Source: an uncultured Lachnospiraceae bacterium (GTDB lineage: Bacteria > Bacillota > Clostridia > Lachnospirales > Lachnospiraceae). Taken from it: a stretch of DNA of 64,000 nt. The notes under the pieces were generated by a model that saw only the letters and a list, made by a program, of their open reading frames with translations, was not told the origin of the DNA and did not search any database. The stretch lies in assembly GCA_934385475.1 (NCBI GenBank), contig CAKRPS010000010.1, positions 1 to 64,000 on the forward strand. The letters run 5' to 3'. The first letter of the stretch is position 1. Each line of letters starts with the position of its first letter. Both the position numbers and the translations under genes were made by a program. This document shows positions 51,746 through 59,494 of this stretch, one piece after another.

Positions 51746-52789
51746 CTACCTCGTCTGTAGGAAGTCATATTCGCGTCTGGCAGTCTCATCATCCGGGTAG
51801 GATTTCAGATAACTGTTCATCAGCGCTGCTGCCGTCTTGAAATCCCTCATATTTTCATAGGCCACGATCTCATTGAATTTGAGGATCTGCATCATACCGT
51901 TGTCCTCTATATTCATGGCTGTCTGAAATGCGGAAAGTGCAAGCTCATACTCCCCCATCTGTATCCGGCATAGGCCAAGCTGGTTATAGATCTCTGCTTT
52001 GGTCTGATCGTTGACGGTATATCCATCATAGATGCTGGCCGCATAATTGTAATCACCGAGCGCCTCATACGTTCTTCCAAGATAAAGCGCCGCCCCATAG
52101 TCAGTCTCCGTGTTAAGGTTTGTCAGATACGTTCTGGCATTTTCGTAATCTTCCATATAATAATAGATACGTCCCAGATCATAATCTGAAATAGATTTTT
52201 CATGTGTTGTGATCGCCTGCTGTAAGTAGTTCTGCCCCATGTCCTTATATCCATAGGCTTCCAGCACGGTGTATATCCTGAGAAGCTGGTCATAGTCCTG
52301 CGGTGCAAGGGCGATCGCCCTGTCAAAGTCTGCCTGTGCCCCTTCATAATTGTCCATAGACAGTCTGGCTGTTCCCCGCAGATAGCAGGCATCACGCTCA
52401 TTCGGCCTCAGAGAAAGGATTGCATCATAGGCCCCGATCGCCTCCTGGGCCTGTCCGTTCTTGAAATACGCTGTGGCAAGATAATAGTTGATATCAAAAT
52501 CCATATTCTCTACAATACCATCACTGTTTTGCAGAGCAGCCTCCAGATACAAGATCGCATTCTCGTAGTCCGTCATGCCAAGATAGGCCAGTCCCATCCC
52601 CCGGTAAAGAAGTCTCTTGTCTTCCCCGTTCTCCTCCGCAAGGGCAAACTGCTCCAGCGCTTCTTCATAGGAAAGATTCTCTACCGCTGTCATCCCCTTC
52701 GCGGTATAGCTTTCCTTTCCGTCACTTCCACAGCCCGTCAGCATCACTGCTGCCAGCAAAAGTGTGGCTGCGCCTGTCCGTATTCTCAT
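51746..52789 (-). CDS. TPR-repeat lipoprotein
   Basis: 347 residues. Lipoprotein signal MRIRTGAATLLLAAVMLTGC with acylated Cys at residue 20. The rest is a run of tetratricopeptide repeats (YEEALEQFALAEENGEDKRL, YENAILYLEAALQNSD, QEAIGAYDAILSLRPNERDA, YEGAQADFDRAIALAPQDYD, YENARTYLTNLN, YNYAASIYDGYTV, YELALSAFQTAMNIEDNG). Extracytoplasmic protein-protein scaffold inferred. The start at 52789 was chosen because an AGGA site lies five bases upstream and the signal then starts directly; the open frame runs 90 codons upstream through an inverted-repeat element. Confidence 0.85.
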   Translation of the reverse strand: MRIRTGAATLLLAAVMLTGCGSDGKESYTAKGMTAVENLSYEEALEQFALAEENGEDKRLLYRGMGLAYLGMTDYENAILYLEAALQNSDGIVENMDFDINYYLATAYFKNGQAQEAIGAYDAILSLRPNERDACYLRGTARLSMDNYEGAQADFDRAIALAPQDYDQLLRIYTVLEAYGYKDMGQNYLQQAITTHEKSISDYDLGRIYYYMEDYENARTYLTNLNTETDYGAALYLGRTYEALGDYNYAASIYDGYTVNDQTKAEIYNQLGLCRIQMGEYELALSAFQTAMNIEDNGMMQILKFNEIVAYENMRDFKTAAALMNSYLKSYPDDETARREYDFLQTR

Positions 52790-52847
52790 TCCATTCCTGT
52801 CTGCTCTGTTTCTCATCTGCCTCATACACTCGTCTTTTCTATCGTAA

Positions 52848-52919
52848 CTATTCAGAACAACATTCGCAAAATCGTCCATGCAGGCATGAACAGAATTCAC
52901 TTTACATGGCGCTGAATAG
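52848..52919. repeat. 72-nt inverted-repeat element between YdcF and TPR genes
   Basis: CTATTCAG (52848-52855) and CTGAATAG (52912-52919) form perfect 8-bp ends, with an inner CCATG/CATGG pair and loops between. It sits in the intergenic space and has no coding role apparent. Ends and size fit a small mobile repeat (MITE or REP type) or a structured RNA; only one copy is seen in the window. Confidence 0.5.
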
Positions 52920-52956
52920 CTACTACTAAAATAACTATACTCGAATCCACTTATTT

Positions 52957-53712
52957 TTACAACAGGTTTCCCATCACCAGATCTTTCAGGAGTCCGAAAA
53001 CCTCCCGCAGCATATTGTTGGGAAGAAATTTGATATCCGAGGGAGCCGCAATCCCGCAAACCCTGGTAAACCCGGCATGTCTTGCAAGCTGTACGCCCCG
53101 GAACACATGGAAATTATTCGTCACGATCCCTACACTGACATCCGTGCTCCCGATAAATCCGGCACTGAAAGCTATATTCTCGGAGGTGTCTGTTGAACGG
53201 TCTTCCATCAGGATCCGCTCCGGGGAAATACCCTTTTCCACCAGATACTTCTTCATTCCTTCCGCCTCCGTGCAGGGTTCATTTGCCCCCTTTCCACCGG
53301 ACACCACGCAGATCGTATTCTCATTTTCCATAAGATACTCATAGGCTTTATCCAGCCGATGGCGCAGCACAATACTCGGCCCATCCTCGCGCATCTGTGC
53401 GCCAAGCACAATGATATAATCCAGATTTTTTTCTCCGCGGGCACCGAACTGGCTGAGGATACAGCACTGCGCCAGAACAAAAATTCCTACCCCGGCTGCA
53501 ACCAGCACCCAGAAGGTTCTCCGCAGTCCGACCGGGATACTTGTCCACAGCTGAAAATATTGCAGAAAGGCCAGAACGCCGAAAAATACGCCTGCTGCTC
53601 CCCATACCACATAGAAATTGCTGCCGGAACGCACCATCGCCGCCGTCACGCTGTAGATCAGGCAGCATACAGCCGCCAACACCAACACTCCGAAAATCAT
53701 CTTTCTTTTCAT
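52957..53712 (-). CDS. YdcF/SanA-like DUF218 membrane protein
   Basis: 251 residues: three hydrophobic segments (about 5-95) and a DUF218 domain (about 95-251) with DYIIVLGAQMREDGPSIVLR, VSGGKGANEPCTEAEGMKKYL, RSTDTSENIAFS and IVTNNFHVFRGVQLAR. Family members act in cell-envelope polymer metabolism; the exact reaction is unresolved. Lies between a phospholipase D gene and a TPR lipoprotein on the same strand, spacing 33 nt from the former. Confidence 0.9.
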   Translation of the reverse strand: MKRKMIFGVLVLAAVCCLIYSVTAAMVRSGSNFYVVWGAAGVFFGVLAFLQYFQLWTSIPVGLRRTFWVLVAAGVGIFVLAQCCILSQFGARGEKNLDYIIVLGAQMREDGPSIVLRHRLDKAYEYLMENENTICVVSGGKGANEPCTEAEGMKKYLVEKGISPERILMEDRSTDTSENIAFSAGFIGSTDVSVGIVTNNFHVFRGVQLARHAGFTRVCGIAAPSDIKFLPNNMLREVFGLLKDLVMGNLL

Positions 53713-53745
53713 CCTCTGCCTTCCCTTGTCTGTTTGCCTGTTCTT

Positions 53746-55125
53746 CTATAATAAATGTCTGACCGGCCGTACCACAAGCCGGAGCACCGCATAAATTGCC
53801 TTTTTCACCGGGCCTTGCACAACTGCCTCGTAGGAGTCCCCGATCTGCTCCGTTCCGTCCGGCATACACTTTTTGCTCTGCTCCTGATAAAACTGTGTCT
53901 TCTCCCGAAGTGCCGCATTCAGCTGCCGGCTCTCGATCCGCAGCATCATTTCCGTATCAAGATAGGTACTGCGGATGTCCAGATTGTAGGAACCGATCAG
54001 ACTGATATCGTCATCGACCAGCACGGTCTTGGTGTGGAGCGACTGCCCTGCAAGACATTCATACACCGACACTCCCGCGCCTAAAACCTTCTGTTTCTGG
54101 TTCAGATAATCGGTACAGCCCCAGGGATTTGCCCCGCTCTCTACGGCGTTGGTCAGAATCTCCACCTTTTTCCCCTGCTCCACGGCCTTCTGAAGATCGC
54201 CGTACAAAAGTCTGTCACAGATAATATACGGTGTCTGGATCAGAATATCCCTGCCACCTTCTATCTCCTGATAAATACCATTCCATACAAGCGGCTCTTT
54301 GCCTTTGACCTCAACCGGATTGGTGAGCAGCGCAATGCTCTCTACCGGCAACGTTTTCTCCTCCCAGCATACCGCATCCTCCAGATCCGGATACTTCTCT
54401 GTCAGACTGAGGTAACGCTGCCGCAGGATCTCCTGATTCTCCAGCGTCTTCTGTTTTCCTTTGTGATGCCTGTACCGCTTGCTTGCCGGGTCTTCCCAGA
54501 CCTTCTCGAAATAGTCTTTCACAAGTCCCAGAGATCCCTCTGCACCATCTTTCCCTTCATATACAAGAACGTCCCGGTCAAGGTTATACTGTTCCCTGTA
54601 ATTTCCAAGGAACAGATCGTTCGTGTTACGTCCGCCCAGAATATAGACGGTATCATCCGCGATCAGATACTTGTCGTGCAGCCGGTAATTGATCCGGTAG
54701 GGCAGCAAAAGATTGATCGGGTTGTACAGTTTTGCTTCCACATTCGGGTATGCCGTCAGGGCCTGAAACAGACCGCTCCCGCGAAGCTGCAGAAAACCGT
54801 TGATCCCATCTACCACAAGGCGGACCTTCACGCCCCGCTCTGCCGCCTGTGCAAGCGCTGCCATGACATCGGTTCCCCCGTTGTCTTCCCTCCAGTCGAA
54901 GGTCGACATCACGATCTCCTCCTGCGCCGCCCCGATCACCTTCAGTCTCCAGTACAGAGCCTCTTCATTGTCGTCAATGCACAGAACCGCACTTTGTGCC
55001 GTGCTCTTCGCATAAGCTGTCTGCTCCTGCCCTGCGTCCTTATACCATATGGGTACTATTATAACGGAAAAAAGAAAATAAATCAGAAATATTCCCAAAC
55101 TATACCTTAAGATTTTATGAAGCAT
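53746..55125 (-). CDS. Phospholipase D/cardiolipin-synthase-like protein
   Basis: 459 residues. An N-terminal membrane anchor (ILRYSLGIFLIYFLFSVIIV) and two PLD half-domains with HxK motifs: NYRLHDKYLIADDTVYILGG (about residue 165) and SLHTKTVLVDDDISLIGSYN (about 360). Canonical HKD D residues follow in both. Could be a cardiolipin synthase or another phosphatidyl-transferase; gene symbol withheld because the length and insert differ from typical ClsA. Probably membrane-bound and extracytoplasmic. Confidence 0.88.
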   Translation of the reverse strand: MLHKILRYSLGIFLIYFLFSVIIVPIWYKDAGQEQTAYAKSTAQSAVLCIDDNEEALYWRLKVIGAAQEEIVMSTFDWREDNGGTDVMAALAQAAERGVKVRLVVDGINGFLQLRGSGLFQALTAYPNVEAKLYNPINLLLPYRINYRLHDKYLIADDTVYILGGRNTNDLFLGNYREQYNLDRDVLVYEGKDGAEGSLGLVKDYFEKVWEDPASKRYRHHKGKQKTLENQEILRQRYLSLTEKYPDLEDAVCWEEKTLPVESIALLTNPVEVKGKEPLVWNGIYQEIEGGRDILIQTPYIICDRLLYGDLQKAVEQGKKVEILTNAVESGANPWGCTDYLNQKQKVLGAGVSVYECLAGQSLHTKTVLVDDDISLIGSYNLDIRSTYLDTEMMLRIESRQLNAALREKTQFYQEQSKKCMPDGTEQIGDSYEAVVQGPVKKAIYAVLRLVVRPVRHLL

Positions 55126-55176
55126 TCTGTCACCCTTACCTGTTCTCTCCCAATCTCTGTTTTCCTGTTACGTCAA

Positions 55177-55203
55177 GAGGGCACCCGACAGACGGGTACC
55201 CTC
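55177..55203 (-). terminator. Hairpin after the oleate hydratase gene
   Basis: GAGGGCACCCG and CGGGTACCCTC pair (11 bp, one G-U) with loop ACAGA, 45 nt past the ohyA stop. The minus-strand tail is TTGACG, not a good T run; the plus strand has ACTTTTATTTTT further on. Terminator direction is therefore uncertain. Confidence 0.5.
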
Positions 55204-55248
55204 CGAAACTTTTATTTTTCTCTCAGTATATAAGATTTGCCGCTCTTT

Positions 55249-57225
55249 TTAAAGCATTCCTTCTTTGATCACGTTATGGTCACGCAGAACCTTCTCGACA
55301 ACCGTTCCCTTGACAACACGAAGCAGTGGCTTCTTCAAGGCATTCAGCGGGCCCGGCAGTTCGATCTCAAGCGGGGATTTGCCATCCATCAGCTTCACGC
55401 TGCTGTCAAGCAGCTCTCTGATGTCGTATACGCTGCCCCATACCTCCGGCACACCACGATCCACGCCCAGAAGTCCGTAGACAGCCTCCATCGCTGTTCT
55501 GACTGAGTACTCTGTAGTAAATACCGTATCTCTCGGGGTGTCTGCAAACTGTCCGAGGAAAGCAAAGTTCACGCTGCCATCCGGGATAACATCCGGTCTG
55601 TCCCCTTTGGTTCTCGGCATGAAGAACGCTGTGATATAAGGCATCATAGTCGGTACACAGACAGCACTGTTCTTGGCAAGCTCCGGGATTTCCTCCACCG
55701 GCACTCCCAGATGATACAGCCACTCCTGTGTGATCTCCATACCGGTACATTCCTTCATCGGCTTCTTGATAAAATCACCGGGCACATCGGTAAACAGACC
55801 ATATACCCATACACAGACCTTATCCTCGTCCTGTTTCTTAAACTGTCCCTGACGGTTGATCGTCCAGCTCAGCAGCCAGCTGGAATCCTGACAGCTTATG
55901 ATACCGCCCGTGACGGTTCTTCCACTTCTCGGATCACGCTTACAGATCTTTTCAATATAAGGAAGGATCTTGTCATCCAGCGTTGTGACCGTTGCAGATT
56001 CCCAGTTCGTCTTGGAGATATCCGAGCAGAACTTCTCCGGGTGTCCAAAGGAAGGGTCCTGCTTTGCAATATTCTTCCAGAGATTCCAGCAGCCGCTGGT
56101 ACGAACCTCCGCATCTCCGTTCGGTGCATGGTTCTGATCTCCGTAAATGGTTCCCTCGGTACAGCTTCCGTTTGTGACAAAGACCAGATCATTCTCTGTC
56201 AGAACAATGCCCTTTTCAACGCCCTTCACCTTGCACTCGATCGCTTTGGCTACCTTGCGTCCATCCTTGATCTCGAAGATTACATTTGTCACTTCCGTGT
56301 TGAATTCAAACTGTACCCCGGCATCCTCCAGATACTTTTTCATCGGAAGGATCAGAGACTCATACTGGTTATATCTTGTAAATTTCAGGGCACTGAAATC
56401 CGGCAGTCCCGAAATATGATGGATAAACCTCTGGAAGTAAAGCTTCATCTCCAGTGCACTGTGCCAGTTTTCAAAGGCAAACATGGTTCTCCAGTACAGC
56501 CAGAAGGTAGACTGAAATACCTCGTCATCAAACACATCCTCGATGGTCTTGTCGTACAGATCCTCGTCCTTTGTCATGAACAGCTTCATGATCTCCATGC
56601 AGCCCTTCTGGCTCAGGTTGAATTTGCCGTCTGTATGGGCATCCTCGCCACGGTTCATCGTCGCCCTGCACAGGGAGTAGTTCGGGTCTTCCTTGTTGAG
56701 CCAGTAATACTCATCCAGCACGGAAGCTCCCGGTATCTCCGGTGACGGAATGCTGCGGAACAGATCCCACAGACACTCGAAATGATTCTCCATCTCTCTG
56801 CCGCCCCGCATGATATAACCTCTTGTCGGATCAAAAATACCGTCGCAGGCACCACCTGCCACATCCATGGATTCCAGAATATGAATGTGGGATCCCGGCA
56901 TCTGTCCGTCTCTTACCAGAAAACAGGCCGCCGCAAGGGATGCAAGGCCGCTTCCTACGATATAAGCATTTTTCTCATCGACCCCTTCCGGTTTCTTCGG
57001 ACGTGCAAACGCTTCATAGTTACCGTTGGAATAATAGATTCCCTTACTGTTCTTATCAAATCTTCCAAGCTCCGTGTTCCGGTAATCTTTTCTTGCCGCC
57101 TCGGATGCCGCTTTTTTTACCTTCTTTTTTTCTGTCTGTTTTCCTTTGGCTGCCATAACAGCTCCGGCTCCTGCCGCCAGTGCTGCCACACCTAAACCGA
57201 TACTCTTTTTGCTTGCCATAGTCAT
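55249..57225 (-). CDS. ohyA: Oleate hydratase (fatty-acid double-bond hydratase)
   Basis: 658-residue FAD enzyme that adds water to unsaturated fatty acids (myosin-cross-reactive-antigen family). N-terminal hydrophobic Ala/Gly segment SIGLGVAALAAGAGAVMAAK then basic KQTEKKKVKKA linker, possibly membrane-associating. Rossmann motif NAYIVGSGLASLAAACFLV (about 85-105), RGGREMENHFECLWDLF for the FAD/active site, NGSCTEGTIYGDQNHAP and the C-terminal GQFADTPRDTVFTTEYS. Gut clostridia use it to detoxify linoleic and oleic acid. Start at 57225 (AAAGGTGG site). A TetR regulator lies just upstream. Confidence 0.93.
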   Translation of the reverse strand: MTMASKKSIGLGVAALAAGAGAVMAAKGKQTEKKKVKKAASEAARKDYRNTELGRFDKNSKGIYYSNGNYEAFARPKKPEGVDEKNAYIVGSGLASLAAACFLVRDGQMPGSHIHILESMDVAGGACDGIFDPTRGYIMRGGREMENHFECLWDLFRSIPSPEIPGASVLDEYYWLNKEDPNYSLCRATMNRGEDAHTDGKFNLSQKGCMEIMKLFMTKDEDLYDKTIEDVFDDEVFQSTFWLYWRTMFAFENWHSALEMKLYFQRFIHHISGLPDFSALKFTRYNQYESLILPMKKYLEDAGVQFEFNTEVTNVIFEIKDGRKVAKAIECKVKGVEKGIVLTENDLVFVTNGSCTEGTIYGDQNHAPNGDAEVRTSGCWNLWKNIAKQDPSFGHPEKFCSDISKTNWESATVTTLDDKILPYIEKICKRDPRSGRTVTGGIISCQDSSWLLSWTINRQGQFKKQDEDKVCVWVYGLFTDVPGDFIKKPMKECTGMEITQEWLYHLGVPVEEIPELAKNSAVCVPTMMPYITAFFMPRTKGDRPDVIPDGSVNFAFLGQFADTPRDTVFTTEYSVRTAMEAVYGLLGVDRGVPEVWGSVYDIRELLDSSVKLMDGKSPLEIELPGPLNALKKPLLRVVKGTVVEKVLRDHNVIKEGML

Positions 57226-57299
57226 GTACCACCTTTCTTTTCTATGCTTCCGATACCGTTGCTGCCGGTATCCTGCTGTCCTTTGCTGTTCATGCACAC

Positions 57300-57328
57300 A
57301 TCATAGAACACTTCCTGCACAACTCCAA
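57300..57328 (-). promoter_or_regulatory. Promoter of the oleate hydratase gene
   Basis: On the minus strand: -35 TTGGAG (57328-57323), 17-nt spacer, -10 TATGAT (57305-57300). It begins right after the 57328-57382 hairpin. Distance to the start is about 75 nt. Confidence 0.6.
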
Positions 57329-57382
57329 TTTACAAAAAAGGTGGATTGATAAAAAACTTATCATTCCACCCTTTTTGTAAAT
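57328..57382 (-). terminator. Large hairpin between tetR and oleate hydratase
   Basis: On the minus strand ATTTACAAAAAGGGTGGA and TCCACCTTTTTTGTAAAT pair with two mismatches, extended inward by TGATAA/TTATCA (about 21 bp). Follows the TetR stop by 5 nt and includes a T6 run. It probably terminates tetR; because the ATTTACAAAA arm recurs near the tetR promoter, it may also be an operator. Confidence 0.65.
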
Positions 57383-57387
57383 CCTAC

Positions 57388-57957
57388 TTACCTATTATGT
57401 TTTTCATGCTCAAAATTATGCAGTGAATTTTCAATATTTCCATAAAGCATGGTACTCATCTTCTGTACGATCAGTTTGTAGTCATCCTTCATGCCCCGGT
57501 CGATCCAGTCCAGCATCACACCGACAAATCCGTACTTATAAAAGCCGGCGATAAATTCCTTATCCTGCTCCGTCACTCTGCTACGGCTGCATTTTTCCTC
57601 CACCACATCCGCGATCAGCTGATAGGTGAGATTATACAGGAAGCTCTCCAGCTTGTGCCTCTCCACCGCATGATAGATGTTCATAATAAATGGCTTGTTC
57701 TCCAGCACTGCCTCGAAAACCTGACACATTCCTTCCTGCCAGGTATCATAGGTTGGCTTGTCTTTCAGAGTTCTTTTGCCATCCTCCAGACAGGTCCATT
57801 CAACCAGATCATAGATGTCCTTGAAATGATAATAAAAAGCCATCCGGCTGATGCCACATTCTTCCGCAAGATCATTGATCGTAATCTTATCAAGGGGCTT
57901 TCTGAGCAACAGTTTCTTCAGCGCACCTTCCAGGGCAAGCTTCGTTGCATTTGCCAT
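57388..57957 (-). CDS. TetR family transcriptional regulator
   Basis: 189 residues with a TetR helix-turn-helix: LALEGALKKLLLRKPLDKIT and INDLAEECGISRMAFYYHFK (about 7-45), and a C-terminal domain of the TetR_C_8 type with DLVEWTC and FIMNIYHAVERHKLESFLYN. Adjacent upstream of oleate hydratase on the same strand, so it likely represses that gene in response to fatty acids. Start supported by GGAGGAACG. Confidence 0.9.
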   Translation of the reverse strand: MANATKLALEGALKKLLLRKPLDKITINDLAEECGISRMAFYYHFKDIYDLVEWTCLEDGKRTLKDKPTYDTWQEGMCQVFEAVLENKPFIMNIYHAVERHKLESFLYNLTYQLIADVVEEKCSRSRVTEQDKEFIAGFYKYGFVGVMLDWIDRGMKDDYKLIVQKMSTMLYGNIENSLHNFEHEKHNR

Positions 57958-58004
57958 AACGTTCCTCCTGTCCGACTATCTTTCTATCTCATAAAGTATG
58001 GTTC

Positions 58005-58033
58005 ATTATAGCAGATTTACAAAAGCCTGACCA
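58005..58033 (-). promoter_or_regulatory. Promoter of the TetR gene with a TTTTGTAAAT element
   Basis: On the minus strand: -35-like TGGTCA (58033-58028), 17-nt spacer, extended -10 TGCTATAAT (hexamer at 58010-58005). The spacer contains TTTTGTAAAT, also found in the hairpin before oleate hydratase; a shared operator half-site is inferred. Confidence 0.6.
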
Positions 58034-58041
58034 GTCCCAGA

Positions 58042-58626
58042 TCACGCGCAGACAGTCATCTGCGTCAGTTCCCTGCCCTCCGCAAATACCCGGAGATACA
58101 CCTCCGAGCACTTTTGCAGCTTGCAGAACAACTTTCTTCTCTCCTGTGCATTGCCGTACACCTTCCACAGGCCGCAGTACTGACAGTTTTTGCCACGGTT
58201 TTCAATAAAACCTTTTACATCCTCGGGTGGATAGCCCAGAAAGATTCCGATTTCATGTGGAAAACAGGTGTAGCACTTGAGTCTCTTTTTGAGAAAGGCA
58301 AGACTGCCTTCCAGCTCTCCCATCGGATAGCCGTACCTGCTCAGGATCTCTCTTGCCTGTTCCCCCTGCAGTTCCCGCTCCAGATGGCTTCTCCGATAGG
58401 CATAGACCAGAACGGCATTGGGTTCCCAGCAAAGTGTCTCCACATACACGCCTCTTTCGTTCAGCAGCCGGTTGACCTCAGAAAGCTCTGCAAGTACCGT
58501 ATCCGCGTCCCGGTATCTGTACCGGAAAAGGTTCGCACTTTTCAGTCCTGCCAGCGTCGGTGCGCAGTTTCCGATCAGCTCTGTCTCCAGTCTTTTGTCA
58601 TTTCTGGTCTCCCCGAGATTTTCCAT
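58042..58626 (-). CDS. DUF3793 family protein
   Basis: 194 residues, function unknown. LIGNCAPTLAGLKSANLFRY, CWEPNAVLVYAYRRSHLERE, LKCYTCFPHEIGIFLGYPPEDVKGFI and QYCGLWKVYGNAQERRKLF carry the conserved cysteines and basic residues I recognise as DUF3793, common in Clostridia and frequently next to flavodoxin. Here it is cotranscribed with flavodoxin (53 nt gap), which supports a redox or metal-limitation role (inference). Confidence 0.87.
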   Translation of the reverse strand: MENLGETRNDKRLETELIGNCAPTLAGLKSANLFRYRYRDADTVLAELSEVNRLLNERGVYVETLCWEPNAVLVYAYRRSHLERELQGEQAREILSRYGYPMGELEGSLAFLKKRLKCYTCFPHEIGIFLGYPPEDVKGFIENRGKNCQYCGLWKVYGNAQERRKLFCKLQKCSEVYLRVFAEGRELTQMTVCA

Positions 58627-58679
58627 AGCCGTTTTCCCCCTGCCTTTTTATTCTGTCTTCCTGTCACTGTCCGGCTTCA

Positions 58680-59111
58680 CTACAGAGCTGCCAACTGACG
58701 TCCAAGTGCTTCACAGTCTGCCAGTGCTGTCTCATCCGGCATTTCCCGGCAGATCACGCCTTCTCCGCCAAGAACCGTAGCGCCGCAGCCGCTCATCCGC
58801 TCTTCCCAGTCGCGCATCCACTGACCGTCGCCCCATCCATAGGAACCGAACAGCGCAATGGTCTTGCCTGCTGCAAAGCCTTCTACATCGCTGACAAACG
58901 GCTCCATCTCGGACTCTTCCAGAACCTCAGCTCCCATTGCCGGGCAGCCAAGTGCAAAGCCCTTCGCCTTCTTCAGTTCCTCCAGGGAAGCGTCTTCCAC
59001 ATAGACAACGGCTGCTTCCTTACCGGCAGCTGTGATCCCTCTGCCGACAGCCTCTGCCATCGCCTGTGTATTACCTGACTGTGACCAGTAAACCACGTAA
59101 ATTTTATCCAT
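58680..59111 (-). CDS. Flavodoxin
   Basis: 143 residues, FMN electron carrier that can replace ferredoxin. Phosphate-binding loop YWSQSGNTQAMAEAV at the N-terminus, and FGSYGWGDGQWM for the isoalloxazine site. GGAGGAATTTC ribosome site. An upstream inverted repeat (59212-59227) like an iron-responsive DtxR-type site suggests induction under low iron, consistent with flavodoxin use. Confidence 0.93.
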   Translation of the reverse strand: MDKIYVVYWSQSGNTQAMAEAVGRGITAAGKEAAVVYVEDASLEELKKAKGFALGCPAMGAEVLEESEMEPFVSDVEGFAAGKTIALFGSYGWGDGQWMRDWEERMSGCGATVLGGEGVICREMPDETALADCEALGRQLAAL

Positions 59112-59211
59112 GAAATTCCTCCATTCCGAAACGCATCCGTCTAAGACAATCCTGCTTTCTGTAAAAGTATGTGCCGGATAGTTTCTGCTATACTATAATA
59201 TTTTCTTTTTG

Positions 59212-59227
59212 GTTAGTTGTGGCTAAC
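59212..59227. promoter_or_regulatory. Inverted repeat upstream of flavodoxin (possible metal-repressor operator)
   Basis: GTTAG and CTAAC separated by six bases (TTGTGG), as in DtxR/IdeR-type TTAG-N6-CTAA sites. It lies about 100 nt before the flavodoxin start, a little upstream of TATAGT/TATTAT -10 candidates (59190-59202). Binding protein is inferred. Confidence 0.45.
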
Positions 59228-59272
59228 TCGTAGATAAAGATATCATAGAATTTTAAATTAGGCAAGAGGTTT

Positions 59273-59323
59273 TTACGTAGATTCTCTTTCCACCAGAAAC
59301 GGGGCAATCAGCTTCTGCGTCAC
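59273..59323 (-). pseudogene. Possible remnant of a LacI-type regulator C-terminus
   Basis: A minus-strand frame reads VTQKLIAPFLVEREST before a stop at 59273, and is preceded by a stop codon. The run resembles the last residues of LacI-family regulators in my memory. Only 16 residues, so this may be chance. Confidence 0.25.
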
Positions 59324-59351
59324 TTCTCCGTGTTTCTATATAATACACGAA

Positions 59352-59441
59352 TTATGCTTTCACAAATTTTTGTTTTGAACTTTTAGGTTTTTCCGGCAAA
59401 GTAAGTTTCAATTTACCACTATCAATAAGTGGTTGTACCAT
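59352..59441 (-). pseudogene. Remnant of an AlbA_2-type ATP-binding protein C-terminus
   Basis: Minus-strand frame MVQPLIDSGKLKLTLPEKPK followed by SSKQKFVKA and a stop at 59352. This strongly resembles the C-terminal winged-helix end of divergent-AAA/AlbA_2 DNA-binding proteins of Clostridia. Upstream is a stop codon. It is a leftover fragment, in the 370-nt spacer between flavodoxin and the subtilase. Confidence 0.5.
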
Positions 59442-59460
59442 TTGTTAAGTACAAATCATA

Positions 59461-59494
59461 TTTTGAAAACTTTTTTATTTTTTAGTTTTCAAAA
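59461..59494 (-). terminator. AT-rich hairpin overlapping the subtilase stop codon
   Basis: TTTTGAAAACT and AGTTTTCAAAA form an 11-bp perfect stem with a loop of A and T only. It includes the last codons of the subtilase. Few G-C pairs and no clear T tail; likely 3'-end stabiliser or weak terminator. Confidence 0.35.

Noticed and set aside
55177-55203. Bidirectional terminator call for the ohyA end
   Set aside because: Only the plus-strand side has a distant T run; kept with low confidence as a hairpin and not called bidirectional.
57360-57382. GGGTGGAA motif of a T-box leader
   Set aside because: The rest of the T-box core (ACCGCG context, specifier stem) is missing and the site lies in a palindromic terminator between TetR and oleate hydratase.
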